DNA of 64,000 nucleotides, taken from the NCBI RefSeq assembly GCF_000720765.1, contig NZ_JODC01000004.1, positions 124,001 to 188,000 of the forward strand, read 5' to 3'. The stretch comes from Streptomyces sp. NRRL S-646 (GTDB taxonomy: Bacteria > Actinomycetota > Actinomycetes > Streptomycetales > Streptomycetaceae). Made by a program: the position numbers and the translations under genes. Under the pieces are notes generated by a model. That model was not told the origin of the DNA. It was given only the letters and a program-made list of their open reading frames with translations, and made no database searches. The first letter of the stretch is position 1. The number at the start of each line of letters is the position of its first letter. This document shows, piece after piece, positions 41,274 through 49,000 of this stretch.

Positions 41274-42587
41274 TCAACTGCTCGTGCAGGCCGTTCCGTT
41301 GAGTGTGAAGGCGGCCGGGGCCGCGCTGTTGCCCGTGTGGCTCGCCTGGTAACCGATGGTGACGCCCGCGCCCGGGGCGAGTGTGCCGTCGTACGAGGCG
41401 CTAGTGGCCGTCACCGCGCCGGTCGCCGGTGTGTAGGTGGCGCCCCAGCCGTTGGTGATGGCCTGACCGGCGGGCAGGGTGAAGCCGAGCTGCCAGCCGT
41501 TGATCGTCGTCGTACCGGTGTTGGTGATCGTCACGGAGGCGGTCAGGCCCGTGTTCCAGGCGTTGGTGGTGGCGGTCACCTTGCAGGCGGCGGGCTGGGG
41601 TTGCGGTGCGGGTCCGGCCGTGTCGAGGCCGAAGAAGGCCAGTGCGCGGGAGGCCATGCCGGAGCTGTAGAGGTTGTGGCCGACGCCCTGGAGGCTGATG
41701 GCCTCGACGGGGGCCTGGTCACCGGTGGAGCCGTAGCGGGTGCGGGTCCAGCCGGAGGCGGGCGAGTCCGTGGCGGCCGGGGTCTGGCCGACGCCCAGGA
41801 CGTTGGTCCACTGCTTGATCTCCTCCCCGAAGTCGGGATAGCGCAGCGTCGCGTCCTCGGTGCCGTGCCACAACTGCATGCGGGGGCGATGGCCGGTGTA
41901 GCCGGGGTAGGCGCCGCGGACCAGGTCGCCCCATTCCTGCGGGGTGTGGGTGACGTTGCCGTTCGCGCACGCGCTGTTCCACTCGGAGCCGTCGGTGGTG
42001 GCGAAGCAGCCGAACGGCACGCCGGAGAAGGCGGCGCCGGCCGCGAACACGTCGGGGTAGTCGCCCAGCAGGACGTTCGTCATCATCGCCCCGGAGGAGA
42101 TGCCGGTGGCGTAGATCTTGCTCTGGTCCGCGTGGTAGGTGCGGGTGACCCAGTCGATCATCGACTTGATGCCGACGGGGTCGCTGCCGCCGTTGCGTCT
42201 GAGGGCCTGGGGCGAGGAGACGTCGAAGCACTTGCCGGCGCGGGTGACCGACGGGTAGATCACCACGAAGCCGTGGGTGTCGGCGAGTTGGGCCCATTCG
42301 GTGCCGTTGTACATGGCCGGTCCGGAACCGGTGCAGTAGTGCACGGCGACCACGACCGCGGGGTGCGCCGTGACGCCGGCCGGCACGTACAGGTACATCT
42401 GCAGGTTGCTGGGGTTGGTGCCGAAGTCGGTGACCTCGGTGAGGGTCGCGGCGGGGACGGCGGTGCGTGCGGCGGCCGGGGGCGCGGTGAGGGTCACCGC
42501 GGCGAGTAACGGCACCAGCGCGGCGATCAGCGTCAGGAGCGCCGTCCGCAGGAGTCTCCCGGTGGAGGTGCGGGTGGGGGTGGGCAC
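41274..42587 (-). CDS. Secreted PHB-depolymerase-family esterase with C-terminal CBM2
   Basis: 437 aa from GTG 42587. A signal peptide (LLRTALLTLIAALVPLLAAV) leads to an alpha/beta hydrolase of the PHB depolymerase/LpqC class: VVVAVHYCTGSG, YATGISSGAMMTN (nucleophile Ser), QLWHGTEDATL and GVGHNLY (His). A CBM2 cellulose-binding module follows (~335-437), bounded by Cys and with exposed Trp in NAWNTG, NGWQL and NGWGA. Likely an acetylxylan or feruloyl esterase on plant wall. Codon 27 is TTA. A CebR-like operator lies upstream. Confidence 0.88.
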   Translation of the reverse strand: MPTPTRTSTGRLLRTALLTLIAALVPLLAAVTLTAPPAAARTAVPAATLTEVTDFGTNPSNLQMYLYVPAGVTAHPAVVVAVHYCTGSGPAMYNGTEWAQLADTHGFVVIYPSVTRAGKCFDVSSPQALRRNGGSDPVGIKSMIDWVTRTYHADQSKIYATGISSGAMMTNVLLGDYPDVFAAGAAFSGVPFGCFATTDGSEWNSACANGNVTHTPQEWGDLVRGAYPGYTGHRPRMQLWHGTEDATLRYPDFGEEIKQWTNVLGVGQTPAATDSPASGWTRTRYGSTGDQAPVEAISLQGVGHNLYSSGMASRALAFFGLDTAGPAPQPQPAACKVTATTNAWNTGLTASVTITNTGTTTINGWQLGFTLPAGQAITNGWGATYTPATGAVTATSASYDGTLAPGAGVTIGYQASHTGNSAAPAAFTLNGTACTSS

Positions 42588-42674
42588 GTCGGGGTCCCTT
42601 TCTCGGCACGAGGTGTGGGCAGGGGGCGTTCTCAGGCAGGATCCGCCCGCATGGTGGCATGGACACGACCGCCA

Positions 42675-42688
42675 TGGAAGCGCTCCCA
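42675..42688. promoter_or_regulatory. CebR-like operator upstream of the CBM2 esterase
   Basis: TGGAAGCGCTCCCA, one mismatch from the perfect palindrome TGGGAGCGCTCCCA known as the CebR box for cellulose-use genes in Streptomyces. It lies 88 bases before the esterase start, whose product carries a cellulose-binding module. Confidence 0.6.
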
Positions 42689-42772
42689 CGCGACTCTCCA
42701 TGGCTCGCCCGCACAGTTCGAGACAACCCTTACTGCTCGCCGGGCCTTCCCTGATGCCTTCTGCGCAAAGCG

Positions 42773-42801
42773 TTGACTAGAAAGCGCTTGCCCTCTACGT
42801 T
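42773..42801 (+). promoter_or_regulatory. Promoter of the pectate lyase genes with embedded LacI-type operator
   Basis: TTGACT (42773-42778), 17-base spacer, TACGTT (42796-42801). The spacer contains AAAGCGCTTG, with the palindromic core AAGCGCTT (42782-42789) of LacI/GalR-type operators, so a repressor would sit directly on the polymerase site. The predicted leader to the ATG at 42932 is about 120 bases long and holds a GACGTACGTC palindrome at 42876-42885. Confidence 0.65.
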
Positions 42802-42931
42802 CCGTTCAGCAGTGTGACCGGCAGGCGCTCCCCACAGGCCCGCCTGGCGCTCTACTCGCGCGCGGAGTTCAGCATGACGTACGTCGTTCATGTACGCGAT
42901 CAAGCAAGTCCTCCTGAAGGGACGCACCCGC

Positions 42932-43909
42932 ATGCGTACTCACCCCCCACGTACACACGCGCAAAGGTCCGCCCTCGTGGTGGCCGTGGCGGCCGCCCTC
43001 GCGACGGTGTCCGCCCTGACGCTCCCCCAGCCGGCCGGGGCGGCGGAATCCTCGCCGGTCGGGTTCGGCGCCGGGACGACCGGCGGCGGCAGCGCCACGG
43101 CGGTGACCGTCTCGACGCTGAGCGCCTTCAAGTCGGCGGTCTCCGGCAGCACCGCGAAAGTCGTCAAGGTGAGCGGCCTGATCTCGCTGAGCGGTCAGGT
43201 CGACATCGGCTCCAACACCACGGTCCTGGGCGTCGGTCCGTCATCCGGGTTCACCGGCGGCGGACTGCGTCTGAAGAAGGTGTCCAACGTCGTCATCCGC
43301 AACCTGAACCTCAGCAAGGCGGTCAAGACGGACGCCATCACCGTCCAGGCCTCCACGAAGGTGTGGATCGACCACAACTCGCTGTCGTCCGACCGCGACC
43401 ACGGCAAGGACTACTACGACGGCCTGGTCGACATCACGCACGCCTCCGACTACGTGACCGTGTCCTGGAACACCGTCAAGGACCACTACAAGGGCTCACT
43501 CGTCGGGCACAGCGACAACAACGCGAGCGAGGACACCGGGCATCTGCGGGTGACGTACCACCACAACTGGTTCAACGACGTCAACTCCCGCATCCCCAGC
43601 CTGCGGTTCGGGACCGGACACTTCTACAACAACTACGTCGTGGGCGCCGAGACCGCCGTGCACTCTCGCATGGGCGCCCAGATGTTCGTGCAGAACAACG
43701 TGTTCCGCGACACCCAGGTCGCCGTCACCACCAACCGCGACAGCGACGAGGACGGCTACGCCAACCTGAGCGGGAACGACCTCGGCGGAGCCGCGACCGA
43801 GATCTCGCGGGTCGGCGCCTTCACCAGCCCGCCCTACAGCTACAGCGCCGAGCCCGCCTCGTCCGTGGTCGCCTCGGTGACCGGCGGCGCGGGCGCCGGA
43901 AGGCTCTGA
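42932..43909 (+). CDS. Secreted pectate lyase, PL1 family
   Basis: 325 aa from ATG 42932 with GAAGGGA upstream; ATG 42890 is possible. An N-terminal signal peptide (ALVVAVAAALATVSAL, then AGAAES) is followed by a parallel beta-helix. PL1 motifs: KVWIDHNSLSSD (the vWiDH motif), YDGLVDITHASDYVTVSWN and the catalytic SRIPSLRFG (RxP-like). Cleaves polygalacturonate by beta-elimination with Ca2+. Lies 32 bases before a PL3 lyase gene, likely one operon driven by the 42773-42801 promoter. Confidence 0.94.
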   Translation: MRTHPPRTHAQRSALVVAVAAALATVSALTLPQPAGAAESSPVGFGAGTTGGGSATAVTVSTLSAFKSAVSGSTAKVVKVSGLISLSGQVDIGSNTTVLGVGPSSGFTGGGLRLKKVSNVVIRNLNLSKAVKTDAITVQASTKVWIDHNSLSSDRDHGKDYYDGLVDITHASDYVTVSWNTVKDHYKGSLVGHSDNNASEDTGHLRVTYHHNWFNDVNSRIPSLRFGTGHFYNNYVVGAETAVHSRMGAQMFVQNNVFRDTQVAVTTNRDSDEDGYANLSGNDLGGAATEISRVGAFTSPPYSYSAEPASSVVASVTGGAGAGRL

Positions 43910-43941
43910 CCACCACCCCCACCGGAGGAAGGCATCGGGAC

Positions 43942-44745
43942 ATGACTTCACCAGCACTTCCGCGCGCCCGCCGGCGCGCACTCGCCGGAGGCCTGGCCGC
44001 ACTCGGACTCTCGGTTGGCATGATCATGACAGGCGGTGCATCGCCCGCGAGCGCCGCCACCTGGCCCACGGCGAACGGCAGCCAGGCCGTCACCGCCACC
44101 ATCAAGCTCTCCGGCACCAAGGACTACGGGATGAAGCGCCTCTACGGCAGCGGAGACCTGGGCACCGGAGGCCAGAACGAGGACCAGGACCCGATCCTGG
44201 ACCTGGCGGCCGGGACCGTCCTGAAGAACGTCATCATCGGCGCTCCCGCCGCGGACGGCATCCACTGCGAGGGCAGCTGCACGCTGCAGAACGTGTGGTG
44301 GGAGGACGTCGGCGAGGACGCGGCGACCTTCCGGGGCTCCTCTTCGTCCAACGTGTACACCGTTTCCGGCGGCGGCGCGAAGGAAGCCGGCGACAAGGTG
44401 TTCCAGTTCAACGGCGCCGGCACGCTGAACGTCTCCAACTTCGCGGTGCAGAACTTCGGCAAGCTGGTCCGCAGTTGCGGCAACTGCAAGACGCAGTACA
44501 AGCGGACGATCAACCTCAATACCATCGAGGCGACCTACAAGGGCAGCGCGCTGGTCGGGATCAACACCAACTACGGCGACAGCGCGACCCTGAAGAAGAT
44601 CACCATCGTCGGGGACAGCAGCAAGAAGATCGTGCCCTGCCAGAAGTACATCGGGAACAACACGGGCGCCGAACCGCCCAAGAACGGCTCGGGCCCCGAC
44701 GGCACGTACTGCAAGTACGCGAGCTCGGACATCACCTACAAGTAG
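43942..44745 (+). CDS. Secreted pectate lyase, PL3 family
   Basis: 267 aa from ATG 43942 with GGAGGAAGG. A signal peptide with an Arg-rich start (RARRRALAGGLAALGLSVG) ends near ASAATW. PL3 features: LAAGTVLKNVIIGAPAADGI, HCEGSCTLQNVWWEDVGEDA, several Cys and short beta-helix rungs, and GTYCKYASSDITYK at the end. A Ca2+-dependent lyase for low-esterified pectin that complements the PL1 enzyme encoded just upstream. A strong hairpin follows. Confidence 0.93.
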   Translation: MTSPALPRARRRALAGGLAALGLSVGMIMTGGASPASAATWPTANGSQAVTATIKLSGTKDYGMKRLYGSGDLGTGGQNEDQDPILDLAAGTVLKNVIIGAPAADGIHCEGSCTLQNVWWEDVGEDAATFRGSSSSNVYTVSGGGAKEAGDKVFQFNGAGTLNVSNFAVQNFGKLVRSCGNCKTQYKRTINLNTIEATYKGSALVGINTNYGDSATLKKITIVGDSSKKIVPCQKYIGNNTGAEPPKNGSGPDGTYCKYASSDITYK

Positions 44746-44762
44746 GCCCCCCACGGTGAACC

Positions 44763-44803
44763 CGGCCGTACGAAGCGCACCCGCACGGCGCTTCGTACGG
44801 CCG
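44763..44803. terminator. Hairpin terminator after the pectate lyase operon
   Basis: Perfect 16-base arms CGGCCGTACGAAGCGC (44763-44778) and its inverse at 44788-44803, loop 9 bases. It sits between two convergent genes and may serve both. Confidence 0.8.
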
Positions 44804-44827
44804 CCGTCGTGTCGGTGCCCGAACGGT

Positions 44828-45571
44828 TCAGTGCCCGATCGACCGCGTGATCTCCCCCTGGTACGCCGCGTACGCGGCACGCAGCGTCGCGCCCGGCCAG
44901 TCCGCAGGCAGGAGCTCGGGCGGCAGCACGGGGTCGGCGAGCAGGTGGCGGACGACCGCGGCGAAGGCGGCGAAGCGGTCGGCCGGGCGGTGCGCCTCGG
45001 CCACATGGGCGAGCAGGGACCGGGCGGTGGCGGCCCAGGCGTCCAACGGCCACAGCTGCGCGGCCAGTTCACGCGCAGGCCGGTCGGGGCGGGCAGTGTA
45101 GGACTGGGCCACCTGTTCCAGGTCGTCCGGCAGGGAGCGGGTGAGGTTGGCGGGTCGCAGCCAGACGCCCTCGCGGAGGTCGGCCAGGCGCAGGGCTGTC
45201 AACCGGGTGCGCAGGTCGGCGCGTTCGGCGGGGCCGCGGCCCGTCGCCGTGATCACCACCATCTCCCAGTCGCCGTCCCACGCGCGCGTGCGGGCCTGAA
45301 CCGCCTCGTCCTGGCGGCGCTGGCGGGCCAGCAGGCGGTCGCTGAGCCGGTAGACGGCATCGGTGCGCCGCAGGTCACCGGCGGCCACCATCCGGCTGAG
45401 CGCGGCACGCAGCGTGGAGCCGCCGACGCCGAAGGGCTCCACCGCGCGGACGAGCTCCTTCACCGGAAGCTCCGGAGGATGCGTGCCCAGCAGCAGGCTC
45501 AGCACGACCGACCGCGCGGACAGCGGCGGCAGGTCGACCTCACCGGGCTGCGCCGCCATGTTCATCCGCAT
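44828..45571 (-). CDS. PaaX-family transcriptional regulator
   Basis: 247 aa from ATG 45571 (ATGs at 45565 and 45559 also possible; none has a good ribosome site). The PaaX pattern is clear: SARSVVLSLLLGTHPPELPV, ELVRAVEPFGVGGSTLRAALSRMVAAG (winged HTH), then the effector domain with WDGDWEMVVI and the C-terminal four-helix part. PaaX-type proteins repress aromatic or acyl-CoA catabolic genes. It is divergent from an acyl-CoA dehydrogenase gene with a palindromic region between. Confidence 0.88.
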   Translation of the reverse strand: MRMNMAAQPGEVDLPPLSARSVVLSLLLGTHPPELPVKELVRAVEPFGVGGSTLRAALSRMVAAGDLRRTDAVYRLSDRLLARQRRQDEAVQARTRAWDGDWEMVVITATGRGPAERADLRTRLTALRLADLREGVWLRPANLTRSLPDDLEQVAQSYTARPDRPARELAAQLWPLDAWAATARSLLAHVAEAHRPADRFAAFAAVVRHLLADPVLPPELLPADWPGATLRAAYAAYQGEITRSIGH

Positions 45572-45599
45572 GGGCAGGTACTTTACGTGCGAGCCTCTT

Positions 45600-45635
45600 G
45601 TTGCATCATTGCTGCGGCCGCAGTAAAGGTGCAAC
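45600..45635. promoter_or_regulatory. PaaX operator region
   Basis: A nested symmetrical site: GTTGCA (45600-45605) and TGCAAC (45630-45635) flank the perfect 12-base palindrome CTGCGGCCGCAG (45612-45623), centred on the same axis. It lies between the divergent PaaX and acyl-CoA dehydrogenase genes. Confidence 0.55.
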
Positions 45636-45643
45636 ATGGCTGT

Positions 45644-47311
45644 ATGGTCTCGACACCCGCGCCCGCGCAGCCCCGCCGGCAGTACGACACGCACGACGTC
45701 ACCAACCAGCCGCCCGCTCTGACGCCGTACGACGCCTCCGAGGACACGGCCCTGCTGGAGGGGCTGCGCCGGGAGGGCGCCGGATGGGCCGAGGAGGACG
45801 TCCGGCAGATCGGCCTGCGGGCCGGTAGTGCCGAGGCGCAGGAGTGGGCCGAGCAGGCCAACGTGCACGAGCCGGTGCTGCGCACGCACGACCGCTACGG
45901 CAACCGGATCGACGAGGTCGACTTCCACCCCAGCTGGCACCATCTGATGCGGGCCGCGGTCGCCGAGGGGCTGGCCGCCACACCGTGGGCGGAGGACCGG
46001 CCCGGCGCCCATGTCGCCCGTACCGCGGGAGGGCTGGTGTGGGGGCACACCGACGCCGGACACGGCTGCCCCACCTCGATGACGTACGCGGCCGTACCCG
46101 CCCTGCGTGCCCAGCCCGAGCTCGCGAAGATCTACGAACCCCTGCTGACCAGCCGGGTGTACGAGCCGGGGCTGCGGGTGCCGACCGAGAAGCGCGGTCT
46201 GCTCGCCGGCATGGGGATGACCGAGAAGCAGGGCGGCTCAGACGTCCGTACGAACACGACCACGGCGTGGCCGACCGCTGAGCCGGGCGTGTACCAGCTG
46301 CGCGGGCACAAGTGGTTCACGTCGGCGCCGATGTGCGACGTCTTCCTGGTGCTGGCACAGGCCCCGGAGGGTCTGTCGTGCTTTCTGGTGCCGCGGATCC
46401 TGCCCGACGGGAGCCGTAACACCTTCCGCATCCAGCGGCTCAAGGACAAGCTGGGCAACCGGTCCAACGCCTCCTCGGAACCTGAGTTCGACGGGACGGT
46501 GGCCTGGCTGGTCGGGCCGGAGGGCCGTGGCGTCAAGACGATCATCGAGATGGTCAACTGCACCCGGCTCGACTGCGTGATGATGTCGGCCACCCTGATG
46601 CGCAAGACGCTCGTCGAGGCGGGGCACCATGTGCGGCACCGCAGCGCGTTCGGGGCGCGGCTGGTCGACGAGCCGCTGATGCGCAACGTGCTGGCGGACC
46701 TCGCGCTGGAGTCGGAGGCCGCAACGACGCTCACCCTGCGGCTGGCGGGCTCCGCGGACCGGGCGGTGCGCGGGGACGCGGGCGAGGCGGCGTTCCGGCG
46801 GATCGCGACCGCCGTCGGCAAGTACTGGGTCACCAAGCGGGGCCCGGCCTTCACCGCGGAGGCCCTGGAGTGCCTCGGCGGCAACGGCTATGTGGAGGAG
46901 TCGGGCATGCCCCGCCACTACCGCGAGGCTCCGCTGCTGTCGATCTGGGAGGGTTCCGGGAACGTCAACGCCCTTGATGTCCTGCGGGCGCTCCGGCGTG
47001 AGCCCGGCACCGCACAGGCCCTCTTCGACGAGCTCGCCCTGGCGCAGGGGGCGGACGCCCGCCTGGATGCCGCCGTGACCCGGCTCGAGGGCCTGCTCGC
47101 CACGGGGTCCGAGTCCGGCGCCCGACGCCTGGTGGAGCTGATGGCGCTGACCCTGCAGGCCTCCCTCCTGGTCCGGCACGCCCCGTCGGCCGTCGCCGAC
47201 GCCTTCTGCGCGACCCGGCTGGGCGGCGACTGGGGACACGCCTTCGGCACGCTGCCGGACTCCGCCGATCTGGACGCCGTGCTGGACAGGGCGCTACCGG
47301 GCGGGAGTTGA
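45644..47311 (+). CDS. Acyl-CoA dehydrogenase, AidB-like
   Basis: 555 aa from ATG 45644. The long N-terminal region and motifs MGMTEKQGGSDVRTNTT, LRGHKWFTSAPMCDVFLVLA, FRIQRLKDKLGNRSNASSE, and ALECLGGNGYVEESG with YREAPLLSIWEGSGNVNALD are those of AidB/isovaleryl-type dehydrogenases. AidB proteins bind FAD and DNA and are linked to alkylation damage; related proteins oxidise branched acyl-CoAs. Control by a divergent PaaX-type regulator favours a catabolic role. Electrons would go to ETF. The ribosome site is poor. Confidence 0.92.
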   Translation: MVSTPAPAQPRRQYDTHDVTNQPPALTPYDASEDTALLEGLRREGAGWAEEDVRQIGLRAGSAEAQEWAEQANVHEPVLRTHDRYGNRIDEVDFHPSWHHLMRAAVAEGLAATPWAEDRPGAHVARTAGGLVWGHTDAGHGCPTSMTYAAVPALRAQPELAKIYEPLLTSRVYEPGLRVPTEKRGLLAGMGMTEKQGGSDVRTNTTTAWPTAEPGVYQLRGHKWFTSAPMCDVFLVLAQAPEGLSCFLVPRILPDGSRNTFRIQRLKDKLGNRSNASSEPEFDGTVAWLVGPEGRGVKTIIEMVNCTRLDCVMMSATLMRKTLVEAGHHVRHRSAFGARLVDEPLMRNVLADLALESEAATTLTLRLAGSADRAVRGDAGEAAFRRIATAVGKYWVTKRGPAFTAEALECLGGNGYVEESGMPRHYREAPLLSIWEGSGNVNALDVLRALRREPGTAQALFDELALAQGADARLDAAVTRLEGLLATGSESGARRLVELMALTLQASLLVRHAPSAVADAFCATRLGGDWGHAFGTLPDSADLDAVLDRALPGGS

Positions 47312-47427
47312 GCGACGCGGGAGGCGGCGGCAGGACGGAGGCGCCGTGGACACGGGTTCTTCGCAGGTGAGACGCCGCCACGCTGCCGAACGGGCAGGTG
47401 AACCCTGGCCGAATTCTGGCCCTTCCT

Positions 47428-47449
47428 CCGGTCAGGAACCGGTCAGGAA
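47428..47449. repeat. Tandem 11-base direct repeat before efeO
   Basis: CCGGTCAGGAA occurs twice without a gap (47428-47438 and 47439-47449), immediately upstream of a possible promoter (CTGTCG 47452-47457, 17 bases, TAGGAT 47475-47480). One helical turn per unit suggests a direct-repeat activator site. Confidence 0.5.
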
Positions 47450-47451
47450 CG

Positions 47452-47480
47452 CTGTCGCGGTCCTCCGGCCTGCTTAGGAT
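47452..47480 (+). promoter_or_regulatory. Candidate promoter of efeO-efeB
   Basis: CTGTCG, a 17-base spacer and TAGGAT, about 45 bases before the efeO ATG. A full iron-regulator (DmdR/IdeR) box is not visible. Confidence 0.4.
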
Positions 47481-47523
47481 CATTCGGCGCCGACTCGTTC
47501 GTACGACTTCCAGGAGGGCCGGC

Positions 47524-48753
47524 ATGCCCGAAACCGCATCCGGTCCACCCGCCCCCCGGGCCCGGCGGCGCACCGCGCTGCTCGCAGGTGGTGCCCTGGC
47601 GGCAGTGGCTGCGGTGGCGGCCGGGGCGGTGGCCGCCGGTGGTTCCGGCGGAGGGCGGCAGCAGGCGAGGCCGGCCGACGGGCTGCGGCACACCGCCGTC
47701 GAGGTCACGTCCGCCGCCTGTGGCCGCGGCTGGACCCGTCCCGCACCCGGCCGTCAGGTCTTCGACCTGCACAACACCTCCGGCACTGCGGCCGAGGTCT
47801 ATCTGACGGACGCCAAGACGGGCGCGGTCTACGGAGAGGTCGAGGGGCTGGCCCCGGGGACCGAGCGCCCGATACGGGTGACGCTCGGCAAGGGCTCGTA
47901 CGCCTTCAAGTGCCTGCCCGACGACGCCGACGCCGTCACCGGCCCCACCGTGCACATCACCGGCGGGAACGTGCGGAGCGGTCCGGCCGCCGTCCCGGTG
48001 ACCCAGCAGCAGCTCATCCCGCCCACACTGGCCTACCAGAAGTGGATCGGGGCCCGCACGGTCGAGCTGGCGGACAAGACCGACGTGCTGCGCGACGCGA
48101 TCGACCGCGGCGACCTCTCGGCCGCCCGCGCCGCGTGGCTTCCCGCGCACCTGGTGTACGAGCGGATGGGCGCCGCCTACGGCACCTTCGGCGACGCGGA
48201 CTCGGCGATCAACGGGACCACGGCGGGACTGTCCGGCGGGGTTCACGACCCGGGCTTCACGGGCTTCCACCGGGTCGAGTACGGGCTGTGGCACGGCGAG
48301 TCGGCAAGCAGCCTGCGCGGGCCGGCGGGCCGGCTCGCCAAGGCCGTGCACTCCTTGCGGGACAGCTGGCCCGACCAGCGGATGGATCCGGCCGACGTCG
48401 GTCTGCGCGCGCACGAGATCCTGGAGAACACCGTGCAGTTCGAGCTGACGGGCCGTACCGACTACGGCAGCGGCACCAGCCTGGCCACCGCCCGCGCCAA
48501 CCTCGACGGCACCCGCGTGCTGCTCGGCTGTCTGCGTCCGCTGCTGAAGACCCGCGACAAGGGCCTGTCCGGCCTGGACGCCTGGATGGCCCGGGCCCGG
48601 CGCACACTCGACGGCGCCGAGCACGACGGCCACTGGACACCCCTGGACCGCCTCCCCCGTGCCCAGCGGGAGAAGACCGACGCGGACCTGGGTGAACTGG
48701 TCGAGCGGCTCGCCGACGTGGCCGCCCTCACCGACGTACGGAGGACAGCGTGA
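47524..48753 (+). CDS. efeO: Iron uptake protein EfeO (cupredoxin plus M75 imelysin domain)
   Basis: 409 aa from ATG 47524. An N-terminal signal/anchor ([19 protein letters not shown]) is followed by a cupredoxin-like domain (~50-145) with Cys in TSAACGRGW and AFKCLPDD. An imelysin/M75 domain follows with the GxHxxE motif [14 protein letters not shown]. EfeO binds ferrous/ferric iron outside the membrane for the EfeUOB system. The permease gene efeU is not adjacent. The stop overlaps a GTG (48750) that starts a duplicated signal-peptide mini-ORF. Confidence 0.92.
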   Translation: MPETASGPPAPRARRRTALLAGGALAAVAAVAAGAVAAGGSGGGRQQARPADGLRHTAVEVTSAACGRGWTRPAPGRQVFDLHNTSGTAAEVYLTDAKTGAVYGEVEGLAPGTERPIRVTLGKGSYAFKCLPDDADAVTGPTVHITGGNVRSGPAAVPVTQQQLIPPTLAYQKWIGARTVELADKTDVLRDAIDRGDLSAARAAWLPAHLVYERMGAAYGTFGDADSAINGTTAGLSGGVHDPGFTGFHRVEYGLWHGESASSLRGPAGRLAKAVHSLRDSWPDQRMDPADVGLRAHEILENTVQFELTGRTDYGSGTSLATARANLDGTRVLLGCLRPLLKTRDKGLSGLDAWMARARRTLDGAEHDGHWTPLDRLPRAQREKTDADLGELVERLADVAALTDVRRTA

Positions 48754-49000
48754 CCCCGCCGCCCGACATCGCACGCCGCGGCCTCCTCGCCGGTGCGGCC
48801 GCCGTAGCCGGGACCTGGCTCATGGCCGCCGACCACCAGGCCGCCTCCACCATGGCCACCCCCACCGACATACGGAGAGCCGCGTGACCCCGCCGCCCGA
48901 CATCGCACGCCGCGGCCTCCTCGCCGGTGCGGCCGCCGTGGCCGGGGCCGGGCTCGTGGGCGCCGACCACCAGGTCGCCTCCGCCTCCGCGACGCGCCGC
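48735..49000 (+). repeat. 134-base tandem duplication at the efeO/efeB junction
   Basis: The stretch around GTG 48750 recurs at GTG 48884. GTGACCCCGCCGCCCGACAT and the following ~45 bases are identical before drift begins. The bases before each copy also match: CACCGACGTACGGAGGACAG and CACCGACATACGGAGAGCCG. So the end of efeO and the start of efeB were copied together. Confidence 0.85.
48750..48887 (+). CDS. Mini-ORF: duplicated Tat signal peptide of EfeB (45 aa)
   Basis: GTG 48750 to TGA 48887. It reads [20 protein letters not shown] and continues [12 protein letters not shown], then ends TPTDIRRAA, which copies the last residues of EfeO (LTDVRRTA). It is thus the EfeB N-terminus fused by duplication to an EfeO tail. 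It overlaps efeO by 4 bases at its start and efeB by 4 bases at its end, so translation could pass through all three. Whether the short peptide has a role, or only maintains coupling, is unknown. Confidence 0.6.
   Translation: MTPPPDIARRGLLAGAAAVAGTWLMAADHQAASTMATPTDIRRAA

Noticed and set aside
41198..41280. Minus-strand tail reading IFGPDMDPK then stop
   Set aside because: Might be the end of a lost gene, but it overlaps the esterase C-terminus and no family was recognised.
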